Counted from the first letter of the stretch, positions 29,922-38,640 are shown. The stretch: DNA of 64,000 bases from Aldersonia sp. NBC_00410 (GCF_026342035.1 NZ_JAPENM010000011.1:128989-192988); one strand, 5' to 3'. Made by a program: numbers and translations. Notes: generated from the letters alone by a model not told the origin.

Positions 29922-31571
29922 ATGTCGCAGCACATCGAAAACCGAGCGGTGGAAGCCGATCTCGATACGATGACCGCCACCAAGGAAACCTTGGAGGACT
30001 ACACGCTTCGGTTTGCGCCACGCAGCTACCGCAAGTGGTCCACCGGCGTCGTCGGGATCTCCGCCCTCGGCGGAATCGCCTACCTCGCCGATTTTGCCAT
30101 TGGTGCCAACATCGGCATGTCCTACGGAACGACCAATGCGCTGTGGGGCATTCTCATCTTCGCCGTGGTGATCTTCGTGACCGGATTTCCGTTGGCGTAC
30201 TACGCCGCTCGCTACAACATCGATCTGGACCTGATCACCCGCGGCAGCGGCTTTGGCTACTACGGTTCGGTGGTCACCAACGTCATCTTCGCGACGTTCA
30301 CTTTCATCTTCTTCGCGCTCGAGGGCTCGATCATGGCGCAGGGACTCGAACTGGGGCTCAACATTCCGCTGCCCGTCGGATATGCGGCCTCGACGTTGAT
30401 CATCTTCCCGCTGGTGATCTACGGCATGAAGGTGCTGTCCAAACTGCAGGTGTGGACGACGCCACTATGGCTGTTCCTCATGGTGTTTCCGTTCGCCTAT
30501 CTGGTGATCAGTCATCCGGAGTCGGTCGGTGACTTCTTCGCCTACCAGGGCGAAGAGGGCAACGGCGCAGCCGATTTCGGGTCCATGCTGCTCGCCGCGG
30601 GCGTGTGCCTGTCGCTGATCGCGCAGATCGCCGAGCAGATCGATTATCTGCGCTTCATGCCGCCGCGCACGCCGGAGAACAAGCGCAGTTGGTGGACCTG
30701 GTTGGTCCTCGCCGGCCCGGGCTGGGTGATCTTCGGCGCGATCAAGCAGGTCGTCGGGTTGTTCCTGGCGGTGTACCTGATCGCCAACGTGGCCGACGGT
30801 GCCTCGATCGCCAACCAGCCGGTGCATCAGTTCTTGGAGATCTACGAGAACTTCATGCCCGGATGGCTGGCCATGACACTCGCCGTCATCCTGGTGGTGA
30901 TCAGCCAGATCAAGATCAACGTCACCAACGCTTACTCCGGCTCGCTGGCGTGGACCAACTCGTTCACCCGGGTGACCAAGCACTACCCGGGCCGACTGGT
31001 GTTCCTCGCCGTCAATCTGGCGATCGCGCTGATCCTGATGGAAGCCAACATGTTCGACTTCCTCAACACCATCCTGGGGTTCTATGCCAACTGCGGCATG
31101 GCCTGGGTGGTCGTGGTGGCCTCGGACATCGCGATCAACAAGTACCTGCTGAAGATCTCGCCGAAGGAACCCGAGTTCCGTCGCGGCATGCTGTATGCGA
31201 TCAATCCGGTCGGCTTCGTGTCCATGCTGGTTGCGGCGGGCATCTCGATTCTCGCGTTCTTCGGTGTGCTCGGCTCGGCGATCAAGCCCTACTCGCCGCT
31301 CGTCGCGATCGGGCTGGCGTTGGTGTTGCCGCCGATCCTGGCGATCGCGACCAAGGGGAAGTACTACCTGCGCCGCGAACACGATGGCATCGATCTGCCG
31401 ATGTACGACGATCACGGCAACCCCTCGGGCGAGCATTTGCTTTGCCACGTCTGCCATCACGAGTACGAGCGGCCCGACATGGCTGCCTGCGACACGCACG
31501 ACGCGCATATCTGTTCGCTGTGCCTGAGCACGGACAAGGTCGCCGACCACGTGCTGCCGGCGCACACGTAG
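29922..31571 (+). CDS. NCS1-family (cytosine/purine-type) permease with C-terminal Cys/His-rich tail
   Basis: 549 residues with about twelve membrane segments. LEDYTLRFAPRSYRKWS and the long stretches around ITRGSGFGYYGS fit the nucleobase:cation symporter-1 family. After the last helix a cytosolic tail of about 50 residues carries CxxCHH, then C-x2-H-x2-H-x-C-x2-C (Cys about 508, 511, 523, 531, 534), a pattern suited to binding zinc; ordinary NCS1 permeases end without this. Start ATG 29922. Substrate unknown. It follows sthA by 63 bases and faces the second zwf, ending 25 bases before it. Confidence 0.85.
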   Translation: MSQHIENRAVEADLDTMTATKETLEDYTLRFAPRSYRKWSTGVVGISALGGIAYLADFAIGANIGMSYGTTNALWGILIFAVVIFVTGFPLAYYAARYNIDLDLITRGSGFGYYGSVVTNVIFATFTFIFFALEGSIMAQGLELGLNIPLPVGYAASTLIIFPLVIYGMKVLSKLQVWTTPLWLFLMVFPFAYLVISHPESVGDFFAYQGEEGNGAADFGSMLLAAGVCLSLIAQIAEQIDYLRFMPPRTPENKRSWWTWLVLAGPGWVIFGAIKQVVGLFLAVYLIANVADGASIANQPVHQFLEIYENFMPGWLAMTLAVILVVISQIKINVTNAYSGSLAWTNSFTRVTKHYPGRLVFLAVNLAIALILMEANMFDFLNTILGFYANCGMAWVVVVASDIAINKYLLKISPKEPEFRRGMLYAINPVGFVSMLVAAGISILAFFGVLGSAIKPYSPLVAIGLALVLPPILAIATKGKYYLRREHDGIDLPMYDDHGNPSGEHLLCHVCHHEYERPDMAACDTHDAHICSLCLSTDKVADHVLPAHT

Positions 31572-31596
31572 GCGCCCGATCACCCGCGCCCACCGC

Positions 31597-33087
31597 TCAG
31601 TGCTCTCGCCACGTCCGCTCGAACGGCAGCCGCCAGGCGTGCGGGGCGATGAGTTGGTGAATGGCGTTGGGCCCCCACGAGCCCGGCGCGTACGGCTTCA
31701 CCGGCGGTGGGTTGTCCAGCAGGGGAGTGGAACGCTCCCACAGGCTTTCGATGCCTTCAGCGGTGTTGAACAGGGTGTGGTCGCCGCGCATCGCGTCGAG
31801 CAGCAGCCGCTCGTAGGCCTCGAGCACCTCCCCGGCGTGACCGGTTTCGTCGACGGAGAACTGCATGGACAGCTTGTCCAGCTTCATGCCGGGGCCGGGT
31901 CGCTTGCCGTAGAACGACAGCGAGACCTTCGGGTCGTCGGACAGGTCGAAGGTGAGGTGGTCCGGCCCTTCGGTGCCGACGCCGGATCCGGCCGGGAACA
32001 TCGACTTCGGCGCTTCCTTGAACGCGATCGAGATGATCCGTTGCCCCTCGGCTAGCCGCTTGCCGGTGCGCAGATAGAACGGGACGCCGGCCCAGCGCCA
32101 GTTGTCCAGGCCGGCCTTGAGCGCGATGAAAGTCTCCGTCTCGGACTCCGACGCCACGCCCTCCTCGCTGCGGTACCCGGCGTATTGGCCGCGCACCACC
32201 AGGTTCGGATCGAGCGGCAGTAGCGAGCGGAAGACCTTGTTCTTCTCCTCGCTGATCGCCCGCGGCTCCAATGCTGTCGGTGGTTCCATCGCGACGAAGG
32301 CCATCACCTGGAACAGGTGCGTGACGACCATGTCCTTGAACGCGCCGGTCGACTCGTAGAAGCCGGCGCGGCGGTCGAGCCCGAGCGTCTCGGGCACGTC
32401 GATCTGGACGTGGTCGATGAAGTTGCGGTTCCAGATCGGCTCGAACAGGCCGTTCGCGAATCGGAACGCGAGGATGTTCTGCGCGGCCTCCTTGCCCAGG
32501 AAATGGTCGATGCGGAAGATCTGGCGCTCCCGAAAAACGCCGTGCACCTGGTCGTTCAGCTCGATTGCACTCTGCAGATCGGTGCCGAACGGCTTTTCCA
32601 TCACCACCACGGATCGCTCGACGAGATTGGCGTCGGACAGCATGGTGACCACGGCCAGCGCGGCCTTCGGCGGCACGCTGAGGTAGTGCAGCCGCCGCAC
32701 GTCCGGACCCAGGGCGGCCTCCGCGTCGGCGACCGCGTCGGCGAGCGCCTGCGGACCGGCGTTCTGCGGCACGTACCGCAGCCGTTGCGCGAACGACGAC
32801 CACTGCGACTCGTCGAGCTTGCGGCTGCCGAATTCGGTCACGGCCTGGTGGGCGAAGTCGCGGAACTTGTCGGTGTCGATATCTTCCAGTGAGGTGGCGA
32901 CGACCTCGATGTCCGGGGTGAGCGAGGACAGCGACAAATGCGTCAGTCCGGGCAACAGCTTGCGGCGCGCCAGATCGCCGGTGGCGCCGAATAGCACCAC
33001 GACGTGCGGTGCGAGCCGCTCGGGAATCTGGCCGGTAGGGCGTGACCCCGGTGCGGGATAGGCGATGGTCTGCGGTGGCTGACTCAT
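31597..33087 (-). CDS. zwf: Glucose-6-phosphate dehydrogenase, second copy
   Basis: 496 residues. LFGATGDLARRKLLPGL (coenzyme site), EKPFGTDL and RIDHFLGKEAAQN (active site) are intact, so it should be active. It differs from the Entner-Doudoroff copy at 12565 throughout, for example EKPFG versus EKPIG, so the two are old paralogs rather than a recent duplication. It is not linked to tkt/tal/opcA, where actinobacterial zwf usually sits. It lies 36 bases downstream of bioQ on the same strand and may be cotranscribed with it. Confidence 0.94.
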   Translation of the reverse strand: MSQPPQTIAYPAPGSRPTGQIPERLAPHVVVLFGATGDLARRKLLPGLTHLSLSSLTPDIEVVATSLEDIDTDKFRDFAHQAVTEFGSRKLDESQWSSFAQRLRYVPQNAGPQALADAVADAEAALGPDVRRLHYLSVPPKAALAVVTMLSDANLVERSVVVMEKPFGTDLQSAIELNDQVHGVFRERQIFRIDHFLGKEAAQNILAFRFANGLFEPIWNRNFIDHVQIDVPETLGLDRRAGFYESTGAFKDMVVTHLFQVMAFVAMEPPTALEPRAISEEKNKVFRSLLPLDPNLVVRGQYAGYRSEEGVASESETETFIALKAGLDNWRWAGVPFYLRTGKRLAEGQRIISIAFKEAPKSMFPAGSGVGTEGPDHLTFDLSDDPKVSLSFYGKRPGPGMKLDKLSMQFSVDETGHAGEVLEAYERLLLDAMRGDHTLFNTAEGIESLWERSTPLLDNPPPVKPYAPGSWGPNAIHQLIAPHAWRLPFERTWREH

Positions 33088-33123
33088 TCCCCGATGATCC
33101 CATCGCCGACGCTTCCGCGAGGG

Positions 33124-33729
33124 TTACCGAGCCAGCCGGTTCCGGTTCGGATCGGCGCCCGCGAGCACCTCGCTGATTCCGCCGACGAACAATCGGAGCC
33201 CGAAGTCGAATCGTGATGTGGGGTCTGGAGATTCGAACATCGGGGAGTCGCCCTCGGGGAGCACGCCCAGCGAATCGAGCTGGATGCGCGCCTGCTCGTC
33301 CACGGTGTGGCCGAGGACGTAATACAGGAGGGTGTCCGCGGTGAGTTCCGCCTCGGTGCGGGACATGTTCGCGGCGAGCGCGGCGGCGATGAACCTGCGC
33401 CGTGCTCGGCTCGTGGTGGTTCGGGCGGCCAGGCTCGCCGAGACGAGTTCGGCGCCGTCCCGATGTGACAGCAGCGCGTCGCGCAGTCGGTGGGCGAGTT
33501 CGGTGATCTGTTCGTCCCAGGATTGCGCCGCCACCGGTGCGTCGAGTGGTTCGAGGATTCGATCCGAGACCGCACCGAGCAACGTTTGCTTGTTCGGAAA
33601 GTGCCAGTACAGCGCGCCGGGCTGGACACTGAGTGAGCTGGCCAGACGCCGCATGGTGAGATCGGCGAGACCGTACTCGTCGAGTATCGCGATGGCCCCG
33701 TCGAGGACGTGCGTTCTGTGCAGTTGCAC
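33124..33729 (-). CDS. bioQ: TetR-family repressor, probable biotin regulator BioQ
   Basis: 201 residues. The N-terminal helix-turn-helix (about 10-55: AIAILDEYGLADLTMRRLASSL, PGALYWHFPNKQTLL) is typical TetR; the rest is an all-helical ligand domain. GTG 33729 is preceded by a G-rich ribosome site (TGGGGGGTAGG). It is divergent from bioB, and between them lies TGAACACCGTTCA, the same palindrome as at bioF. That arrangement, and BioQ lying next to bioB in mycobacteria, make the name likely. Repression of bioB, bioFD and itself when biotin suffices is inferred. C-terminal domain homology was not tested. Confidence 0.8.
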   Translation of the reverse strand: MQLHRTHVLDGAIAILDEYGLADLTMRRLASSLSVQPGALYWHFPNKQTLLGAVSDRILEPLDAPVAAQSWDEQITELAHRLRDALLSHRDGAELVSASLAARTTTSRARRRFIAAALAANMSRTEAELTADTLLYYVLGHTVDEQARIQLDSLGVLPEGDSPMFESPDPTSRFDFGLRLFVGGISEVLAGADPNRNRLAR

Positions 33730-33785
33730 CCTACCCCCCAGTAACTCGATCCTGCTTTTGCGCCGTGATGGCCGTTACTCTAGCC

Positions 33786-33798
33786 TGAACACCGTTCA
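33786..33798. promoter_or_regulatory. Predicted BioQ operator in the bioQ/bioB divergent promoter
   Basis: TGAACACCGTTCA is a perfect TGAAC-N3-GTTCA palindrome, identical in its half-sites to the one upstream of bioF (26551-26563). It is 57 bases before the bioQ start and about 90 before bioB, where one dimer could control both directions. A TAGAGT hexamer on the minus strand (33777-33782) could be the bioQ -10. Confidence 0.75.
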
Positions 33799-33806
33799 AG
33801 TTCGCT

Positions 33807-33877
33807 CGCCGCTGCGCGGCATCAGTGGCACCGCCGCTGCGCGGCAACAGATCCACCGCCACTGCGCGGAAAGAGAG
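33807..33877 (+). repeat. Three tandem hairpin-forming repeats in the bioB leader
   Basis: Three adjacent units of 22-25 bases: 33807-33830, 33831-33855 and 33856-33877. Each contains GCCGCTGCGCGGC or a one-base variant (third copy GCCACTGCGCGG), a short stem with a TGC loop. The units end in CAWCAGWKSCA-like sequence, less conserved in the third. All lie between the BioQ operator and the bioB ribosome site, so they would be in the mRNA leader. A role in mRNA stability or translation is inferred. Confidence 0.7.
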
Positions 33878-33888
33878 AGGGACGCGCC

Positions 33889-34923
33889 GTGACCCAGGCA
33901 CCCGTCAGGACCGATATCGACCAAGCGACCGGCGACATTCTCGCGATCGCTCGTGAGCAGGTGCTGGAGCGCGGCGTCGGCCTGTCGCAGGACCAGACCC
34001 TGGAGGTGCTGCGGCTCGGCGACGACCGGCTCGAAGAGATGCTCGGGCTCGCGCACGAGGTGCGGATGCGCTGGTGCGGTCCCGAGGTCGAGGTCGAGGG
34101 CATCATCAGCCTCAAGACCGGCGGCTGCCCGGAAGACTGCCACTTCTGCTCGCAGTCCGGACTCTTCGAGTCCCCGGTGCGTTCTGCGTGGCTCGACATC
34201 CCCAGTCTGGTCGAAGCGGCGAAGCAGACCGCCAAGTCCGGCGCCACCGAGTTCTGCATCGTCGCCGCCGTGCGCGGACCGGACAAGCGGCTGCTCGCCC
34301 AGGTCGCTGCGGGTATCGAAGCGATCCGCAACGAAGTCGATATCCAGATCGCCTGCTCGCTCGGCATGCTCAGCCAGGAGCAGGTCGACCAGCTGCGCGA
34401 CATGGGCGTGCACCGCTACAACCACAACCTCGAGACCGCCCGATCGCACTTCCCCAACGTCGTCACCACGCATAGCTGGGAAGAGCGCTCGGAGACCCTG
34501 CGCATGGTCCGCGATGCCGGCATGGAGGTTTGCTGCGGCGGCATCCTCGGCATGGGTGAGACGCTCGAACAGCGCGCCGAGTTCGCCGCGAACCTCGCCG
34601 AACTCGACCCGCACGAGGTGCCGTTGAACTTCCTCAACCCGCGCCCGGGCACGCCGTTCGGCGACCTCGAGGTGCTGCCGGCGTCCGAGGCGCTCAAGGC
34701 CGTCGCGGCGTTCCGTCTCGCGCTGCCGCGCACGATGCTGCGGTTCGCAGGCGGACGCGAGATCACCCTCGGCGACCTCGGTGCCAAGCAAGGCATCCTG
34801 GGCGGCATCAACGCGGTCATCGTCGGCAACTACCTCACCACGCTCGGTCGTCCCGCGGAGGCGGACCTCGACCTGCTCGGTGAGCTGGAGATGCCGATCA
34901 AGGCGCTCAACTCCACAATCTGA
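33889..34923 (+). CDS. bioB: Biotin synthase (radical SAM)
   Basis: Inserts sulfur into dethiobiotin. 344 residues. The radical SAM cluster motif is CPEDCHFC (Cys 80, 84, 87); [19 protein letters not shown] and [12 protein letters not shown] are conserved BioB sequences, and ligands for the auxiliary cluster are expected in the later strands. GTG 33889 has a purine-rich ribosome site (AGAGAGAGGGA). Downstream by nine bases is bsaP, a protein mycobacterial-type biotin synthases need, so the two belong to one operon with the DUF2567 gene. Confidence 0.96.
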   Translation: MTQAPVRTDIDQATGDILAIAREQVLERGVGLSQDQTLEVLRLGDDRLEEMLGLAHEVRMRWCGPEVEVEGIISLKTGGCPEDCHFCSQSGLFESPVRSAWLDIPSLVEAAKQTAKSGATEFCIVAAVRGPDKRLLAQVAAGIEAIRNEVDIQIACSLGMLSQEQVDQLRDMGVHRYNHNLETARSHFPNVVTTHSWEERSETLRMVRDAGMEVCCGGILGMGETLEQRAEFAANLAELDPHEVPLNFLNPRPGTPFGDLEVLPASEALKAVAAFRLALPRTMLRFAGGREITLGDLGAKQGILGGINAVIVGNYLTTLGRPAEADLDLLGELEMPIKALNSTI

Positions 34924-34932
34924 GGCGACACC

Positions 34933-35163
34933 ATGGAATCGTTGGTCGAGATGGACGAACGGTACAACCCGTACACGGGAAAACGGCTGGTGCCGGGTAT
35001 CGACGATGTCACCCCACGCGCGGCGAGCATGGGCCTGGAACCGCCGCGCTTCTGTGAGCATTGCGGGCGCCGGATGATCGTGCAGGTCAGCCCGGATGGC
35101 TGGTGGGCGAAATGCTCACGGCACGGTGTCATCGATTCGTCGCTGCGCGAACAACAGCGTTGA
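34933..35163 (+). CDS. bsaP: Biotin synthase auxiliary protein BsaP
   Basis: 76 residues. The protein carries FCEHCGRRM (Cys 41, 44) and WWAKCSRHG (Cys 61, His 64), a compact Cys cluster fit to bind metal or iron-sulfur, and the N-terminal [15 protein letters not shown]. Position directly after bioB and size match mycobacterial Rv1590. As I recall, recent work named that protein BsaP and found mycobacterial BioB needs it to make biotin. ATG 34933 is nine bases after bioB; its stop overlaps the next ATG (TGATG). Confidence 0.88.
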   Translation: MESLVEMDERYNPYTGKRLVPGIDDVTPRAASMGLEPPRFCEHCGRRMIVQVSPDGWWAKCSRHGVIDSSLREQQR

Positions 35164-35687
35164 TGCGAGCCGAGGTCCGCACCGCCGCGCGCGTGGTCCT
35201 CGGTGCCGTCGTGCTCGGTGCCGTTGGTGGCATCGTGTGGGGCTTGCTCGCCCCGCCCATTCAGGCGATTGTCGTGACCGCCGGCCGTGCCGCGCCGGTG
35301 ACCGGCGAGAGCGATCACGAGTTCGATGCGGTTGCGATCTTCGCCTGCGTCTCCGCGGTCGTCGCGGTGCTCACCGCGGTCGGCGCCTGGCGACTGGCTC
35401 GCCCGCGCGGACCGGTTCTCTACGGCGGGATCCTGCTCGGCTCTGTGACCGGTGCGGCGACGATGGCCGTGATCGGCGAAGGCGTTGCGCGCCTGCGTCA
35501 TCCACATGTGCAGGCGCCGCAGGTCGATGAGCTCATCGCGCTCGCGCCCGGTATCGGCACCGCGATGGTGCTGATCGTCGCGCCGATGATCGCGAGCCTG
35601 GCCATACTCGTGCTGGCCATCTTCAATCCGCGCGACGACCTCGACGCCGCCGACGAACGTGTGCACGAGGCCGAACTCGCGCGCTGA
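35163..35687 (+). CDS. DUF2567 membrane protein
   Basis: 174 residues with four hydrophobic segments in two pairs (about 8-30, 58-75, 85-105 and 130-155). The order bioB-bsaP-DUF2567 is that of Rv1589-Rv1591 in M. tuberculosis, and the pattern (VVLGAVVLGAVGGIVWGLLAPP at the first helix) fits that family. ATG 35163 shares one base with the bsaP stop, so it is coupled to the biotin genes. No function is known; it has none of the features of an ECF biotin transporter (BioY). Confidence 0.8.
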   Translation: MRAEVRTAARVVLGAVVLGAVGGIVWGLLAPPIQAIVVTAGRAAPVTGESDHEFDAVAIFACVSAVVAVLTAVGAWRLARPRGPVLYGGILLGSVTGAATMAVIGEGVARLRHPHVQAPQVDELIALAPGIGTAMVLIVAPMIASLAILVLAIFNPRDDLDAADERVHEAELAR

Positions 35688-35761
35688 ACCGCGCGAGCGG
35701 AGCCTGCGGAGCGACCGGAACTTGGAGTGGAGCGGCCTACCCGATTGTCTGGATCGCCGCG

Positions 35762-37405
35762 GTGCGCGACGCTGGAACGGTGCAGGCCCCAGATCCGGTG
35801 GAGCAGGGCCGCGCCGCCTTCGCGGAATCTTCCTGGCGGCGTGCATTCGACTGCCTTGCGCAAGTCGATCCTGCATCCCTGACGGCCGACGATCTCGAGC
35901 TGCTGGCGTCGTCGGCGTACCTGACCGGGCAGCATGCCGAGTCCACCGCCGCATGGGCACGTGCCTACGACGCCCAACTCGCCACCGGACGTCCGGACCG
36001 GGCCGCGGGCTGCGCGTACTGGCTCGTGTTCGGGTTGCTGAACCGCGGCGAGTTCGCCAGCGCGGGGGGTTGGATCACGAAGGCGATGCGGGTGCTCGAC
36101 ACCGCCGGGATCGATTGTGTGCAACGTGGATACCTCGCCTCGGCGATCGCGGTGCAGCAGCTGTGGCAGGGCCGGCCGACGGAAGCGCTCGACGGAGCGC
36201 TCGCGATCGCCGATATCGCCGAGCGCTTCCATGACCCGGACCTGCGCAGCCTCGCCGGCCTGATCCATTCACAAGTGCTGGTGCAGCGCGGTGAATTCAC
36301 CGGCGGTATTGCGCGGCTGGACGAGATCATGGTGGGAGTCATCGGCGGCGAGGTCTCGGCACCGGTGGCCGGGCTCGTCTTTTGCGCGGTGATCGGGGTG
36401 TGCAACGACCTGTTCGATCTGGACCGGGCACGCGAATGGTCGTCCGCCCTGGCCCAGTTCTGCGACCGGCAACCGGATCTGATCCCGTACTCCGCTGCGT
36501 GCCAAGTACATCGTGCGGAAATCATGCGGCTGCACGGCGATTGGACCGACGCCGTGCTCACCGCGCAACGCGCCCGGGAGCGGTCCGTGCTCGCCACCGA
36601 TCAGGTGTCGGCGGGGGAGTCGTTTTATCTGCTCGGCGAGCTACGCAGGTTGCGGGGCGAATTCGACGCGTCCGAGGAGGCCTATTGGCGGGCCAGCGAA
36701 TACGGCCGAGATCCGCAGCCGGGCCTGGCGCTGTTGCGGCACGCGCAGGGCCAGCCCGAGACCGCGGTGCGCACGATCGCGCGGCTGCACAGCGAGCCCC
36801 AGCCGCGCGACGTGCTGCGGGCCAATGTGCTCGTTGCCTACGTCGAGATCATGGTCTCGGCAGGCGATCTTGACGCCGCGGGTGCCGCGGCCGAGGAACT
36901 CGGGCGGACCGCGGAACGTTACGACGCGCCCTACCTGCACGCGGTGGCCGATCATCGCGGCGGTGAGGTGCTGTTGGCGCGGGGTGAAGCCGGTGCGGCG
37001 TTGGCCCGCCTGCGAAAGGCGCTGGAGCGATGGCGCGGACTCGGCGCGCCCTACGAGGCGGCGCGAGTCCGTGAACTCATCGGCCGGGCCTGTGCGGGTC
37101 TGGGCGACGACGACAGTGCCAAGCTCGAATTCGATGCGGCGCGTGCGGCTTTCACTGCCCTCGGTGCCGTACCGGACGCAGCGCGACTCATCCCGGTGTC
37201 GGAGTCGGGAGCAGGCGGCCTTACTGCGCGCGAACTGGAGGTGCTGCGCGCCGTGGCGTCCGGCAAGACCAACCGGGCTGTCGCTGCAGAATTGTTCCTC
37301 AGCGAGAAGACCATCGCCCGGCACCTGAGCAACATCTTCACCAAGCTCGGTGTGGGCACGCGGTCGGCGGCGACGCGATACGCCTTCGAACAGCACCTGC
37401 TCTGA
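35762..37405 (+). CDS. LuxR-family regulator with TPR-like repeats
   Basis: 547 residues from GTG 35762. The C-terminus (about 485-547) is a LuxR/GerE helix-turn-helix: LTARELEVLRAVASGKTNRAVAAELFLSEKTIARHLSNIF. The preceding 450 residues are all-helical, Ala/Leu/Arg-rich and look like tetratricopeptide repeats, probably binding a protein or small ligand. There is no P-loop, so it is not a full LAL (MalT-type) regulator. The monooxygenase gene follows on the same strand after 107 bases, making it the likely target. Not present at this point in M. tuberculosis. Confidence 0.85.
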   Translation: MRDAGTVQAPDPVEQGRAAFAESSWRRAFDCLAQVDPASLTADDLELLASSAYLTGQHAESTAAWARAYDAQLATGRPDRAAGCAYWLVFGLLNRGEFASAGGWITKAMRVLDTAGIDCVQRGYLASAIAVQQLWQGRPTEALDGALAIADIAERFHDPDLRSLAGLIHSQVLVQRGEFTGGIARLDEIMVGVIGGEVSAPVAGLVFCAVIGVCNDLFDLDRAREWSSALAQFCDRQPDLIPYSAACQVHRAEIMRLHGDWTDAVLTAQRARERSVLATDQVSAGESFYLLGELRRLRGEFDASEEAYWRASEYGRDPQPGLALLRHAQGQPETAVRTIARLHSEPQPRDVLRANVLVAYVEIMVSAGDLDAAGAAAEELGRTAERYDAPYLHAVADHRGGEVLLARGEAGAALARLRKALERWRGLGAPYEAARVRELIGRACAGLGDDDSAKLEFDAARAAFTALGAVPDAARLIPVSESGAGGLTARELEVLRAVASGKTNRAVAAELFLSEKTIARHLSNIFTKLGVGTRSAATRYAFEQHLL

Positions 37406-37421
37406 GCCCGGTGCGCAGAAC

Positions 37422-37451
37422 TACCCATCAGTGTCCGACACGGATTGGGTA
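37422..37451. promoter_or_regulatory. Near-concentric palindromes before the monooxygenase gene
   Basis: TACCCA (37422-37427) and TGGGTA (37446-37451) flank GTGTCCGACAC (37431-37441), itself a perfect palindrome about a single base; the two symmetry centres coincide within half a base. It lies between the luxR-type gene and the monooxygenase, 62 bases before the latter's start, and is a candidate operator for the regulator. Confidence 0.4.
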
Positions 37452-37512
37452 ATTCGACCGACGCGGACAGGGCAGAGGAACTCCTACCGTCGAAGGACGG
37501 AAAGGAGCCACC

Positions 37513-38640
37513 ATGGCGACAAATCGGATCGATACCCTTGTGATCGGCGCCGGGCAGGCGGGCCTCTCGACCGCGTATCACCTGCAACGGCGTGGCATCG
37601 ACTTCGCGGTGCTCGAATCGCATGCCCGGGTCGGCGACGGATGGCGGCGTCGATTCGATGCCTTGCGGCTTTACAGCCCCGCGAAGTACGACGGCCTGCC
37701 GGGCTGGGGCGTGCCGGGCAAGGCCTGGTCATGGCCCACCAAGGACGAGTTGGGCGACTACCTCGAGGCCTACGTAGACCGGTTCGACCTGCCGGTCCGC
37801 ACCGGAATGGCGGTGCAGCGACTGTCCCGCACCGCGGACGGCTATCTGGTCGATTGCGGGACCGAACAGTTCGTCTGCGCGAATGTTGTGGACGCGACCG
37901 GCGGTTGGCAGACCCCGCACACGCCGGACTTCGCGCCAGAGATCGATCCCGCCGTGCGGCAATTACATTCGCATGACTACCGCAATCCCACCCAGCTGCA
38001 GGAGGGTCCGGTACTCGTCGTCGGGCTCGCGCACAGCGGCGGTGACATCGCCCTCGACGTGTCGGCGACGCACCCGACCGTGGTGGCGGGACGGGTGCAC
38101 GGTGAGCTGCCCTTCGACATCGAGGGCCCGGTAGCGCGTGTCGCGCTGCCGATCATGTGGTTCGCGGCCAACCACGTGCTGACCGAGCGCACCCCCATCG
38201 GGCGCAAGGTGCGCACGCACGTCCGCGCGGGCGGTGGTCCGCTGCTGCGGGTCAAGCGGTCTCATCTCGCGGCCGCGGGTGTCGAGCACATCGAACAGCG
38301 CGTGGCCGGGGTGTGCGACGGCAAGCCCCAACTCGATGACGGCCGGGTGCTTGACGTCCGCAATATCGTCTGGTGCACCGGGTTCCGCAAGAATCTGAGC
38401 TGGATCGATCTCGATGTGACCGGCGAGGACGGATGGCCGCGCCAGCAGCGCGGCTGCGCGACCGAGCACCCCGGCCTTTACTTTGTCGGGCTGCCGTTCC
38501 AGTACGCGTTCGCGTCGATGCTCGTCGGTGGTGTCGGCAGGGACGCGGCGTACGTCGCGGCGGCGATCGCTGCTCAGCCCGGCGGGCGCAGCGCCGCAAA
38601 CTCGTCGGTGACCCGCAGTTCGGTGTCGGTGAAGCGGTAG
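37513..38640 (+). CDS. FAD/NAD(P)-dependent monooxygenase-like flavoprotein
   Basis: 375 residues from ATG 37513, with AAAGGAG five bases upstream. The FAD motif is VIGAGQAGLSTAYHLQRRG; the Trp/Arg-rich RVGDGWRRRFDALRLYSP and the late TG motif WCTGFRKNLSW are typical of class B flavoprotein monooxygenases. The second nucleotide motif is degenerate (VVGLAHSGGDIAL, Ala in place of the middle Gly), so NADPH binding may be weaker or different. Substrate unknown. Its last 67 bases overlap nrtR on the other strand, and the polar C-terminal tail there is low complexity. Confidence 0.85.
   Translation: MATNRIDTLVIGAGQAGLSTAYHLQRRGIDFAVLESHARVGDGWRRRFDALRLYSPAKYDGLPGWGVPGKAWSWPTKDELGDYLEAYVDRFDLPVRTGMAVQRLSRTADGYLVDCGTEQFVCANVVDATGGWQTPHTPDFAPEIDPAVRQLHSHDYRNPTQLQEGPVLVVGLAHSGGDIALDVSATHPTVVAGRVHGELPFDIEGPVARVALPIMWFAANHVLTERTPIGRKVRTHVRAGGGPLLRVKRSHLAAAGVEHIEQRVAGVCDGKPQLDDGRVLDVRNIVWCTGFRKNLSWIDLDVTGEDGWPRQQRGCATEHPGLYFVGLPFQYAFASMLVGGVGRDAAYVAAAIAAQPGGRSAANSSVTRSSVSVKR

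Noticed and set aside
33807-33877. CRISPR-like array in the bioB leader
   Set aside because: Units are directly adjacent with no unique spacers; it is a simple tandem repeat.
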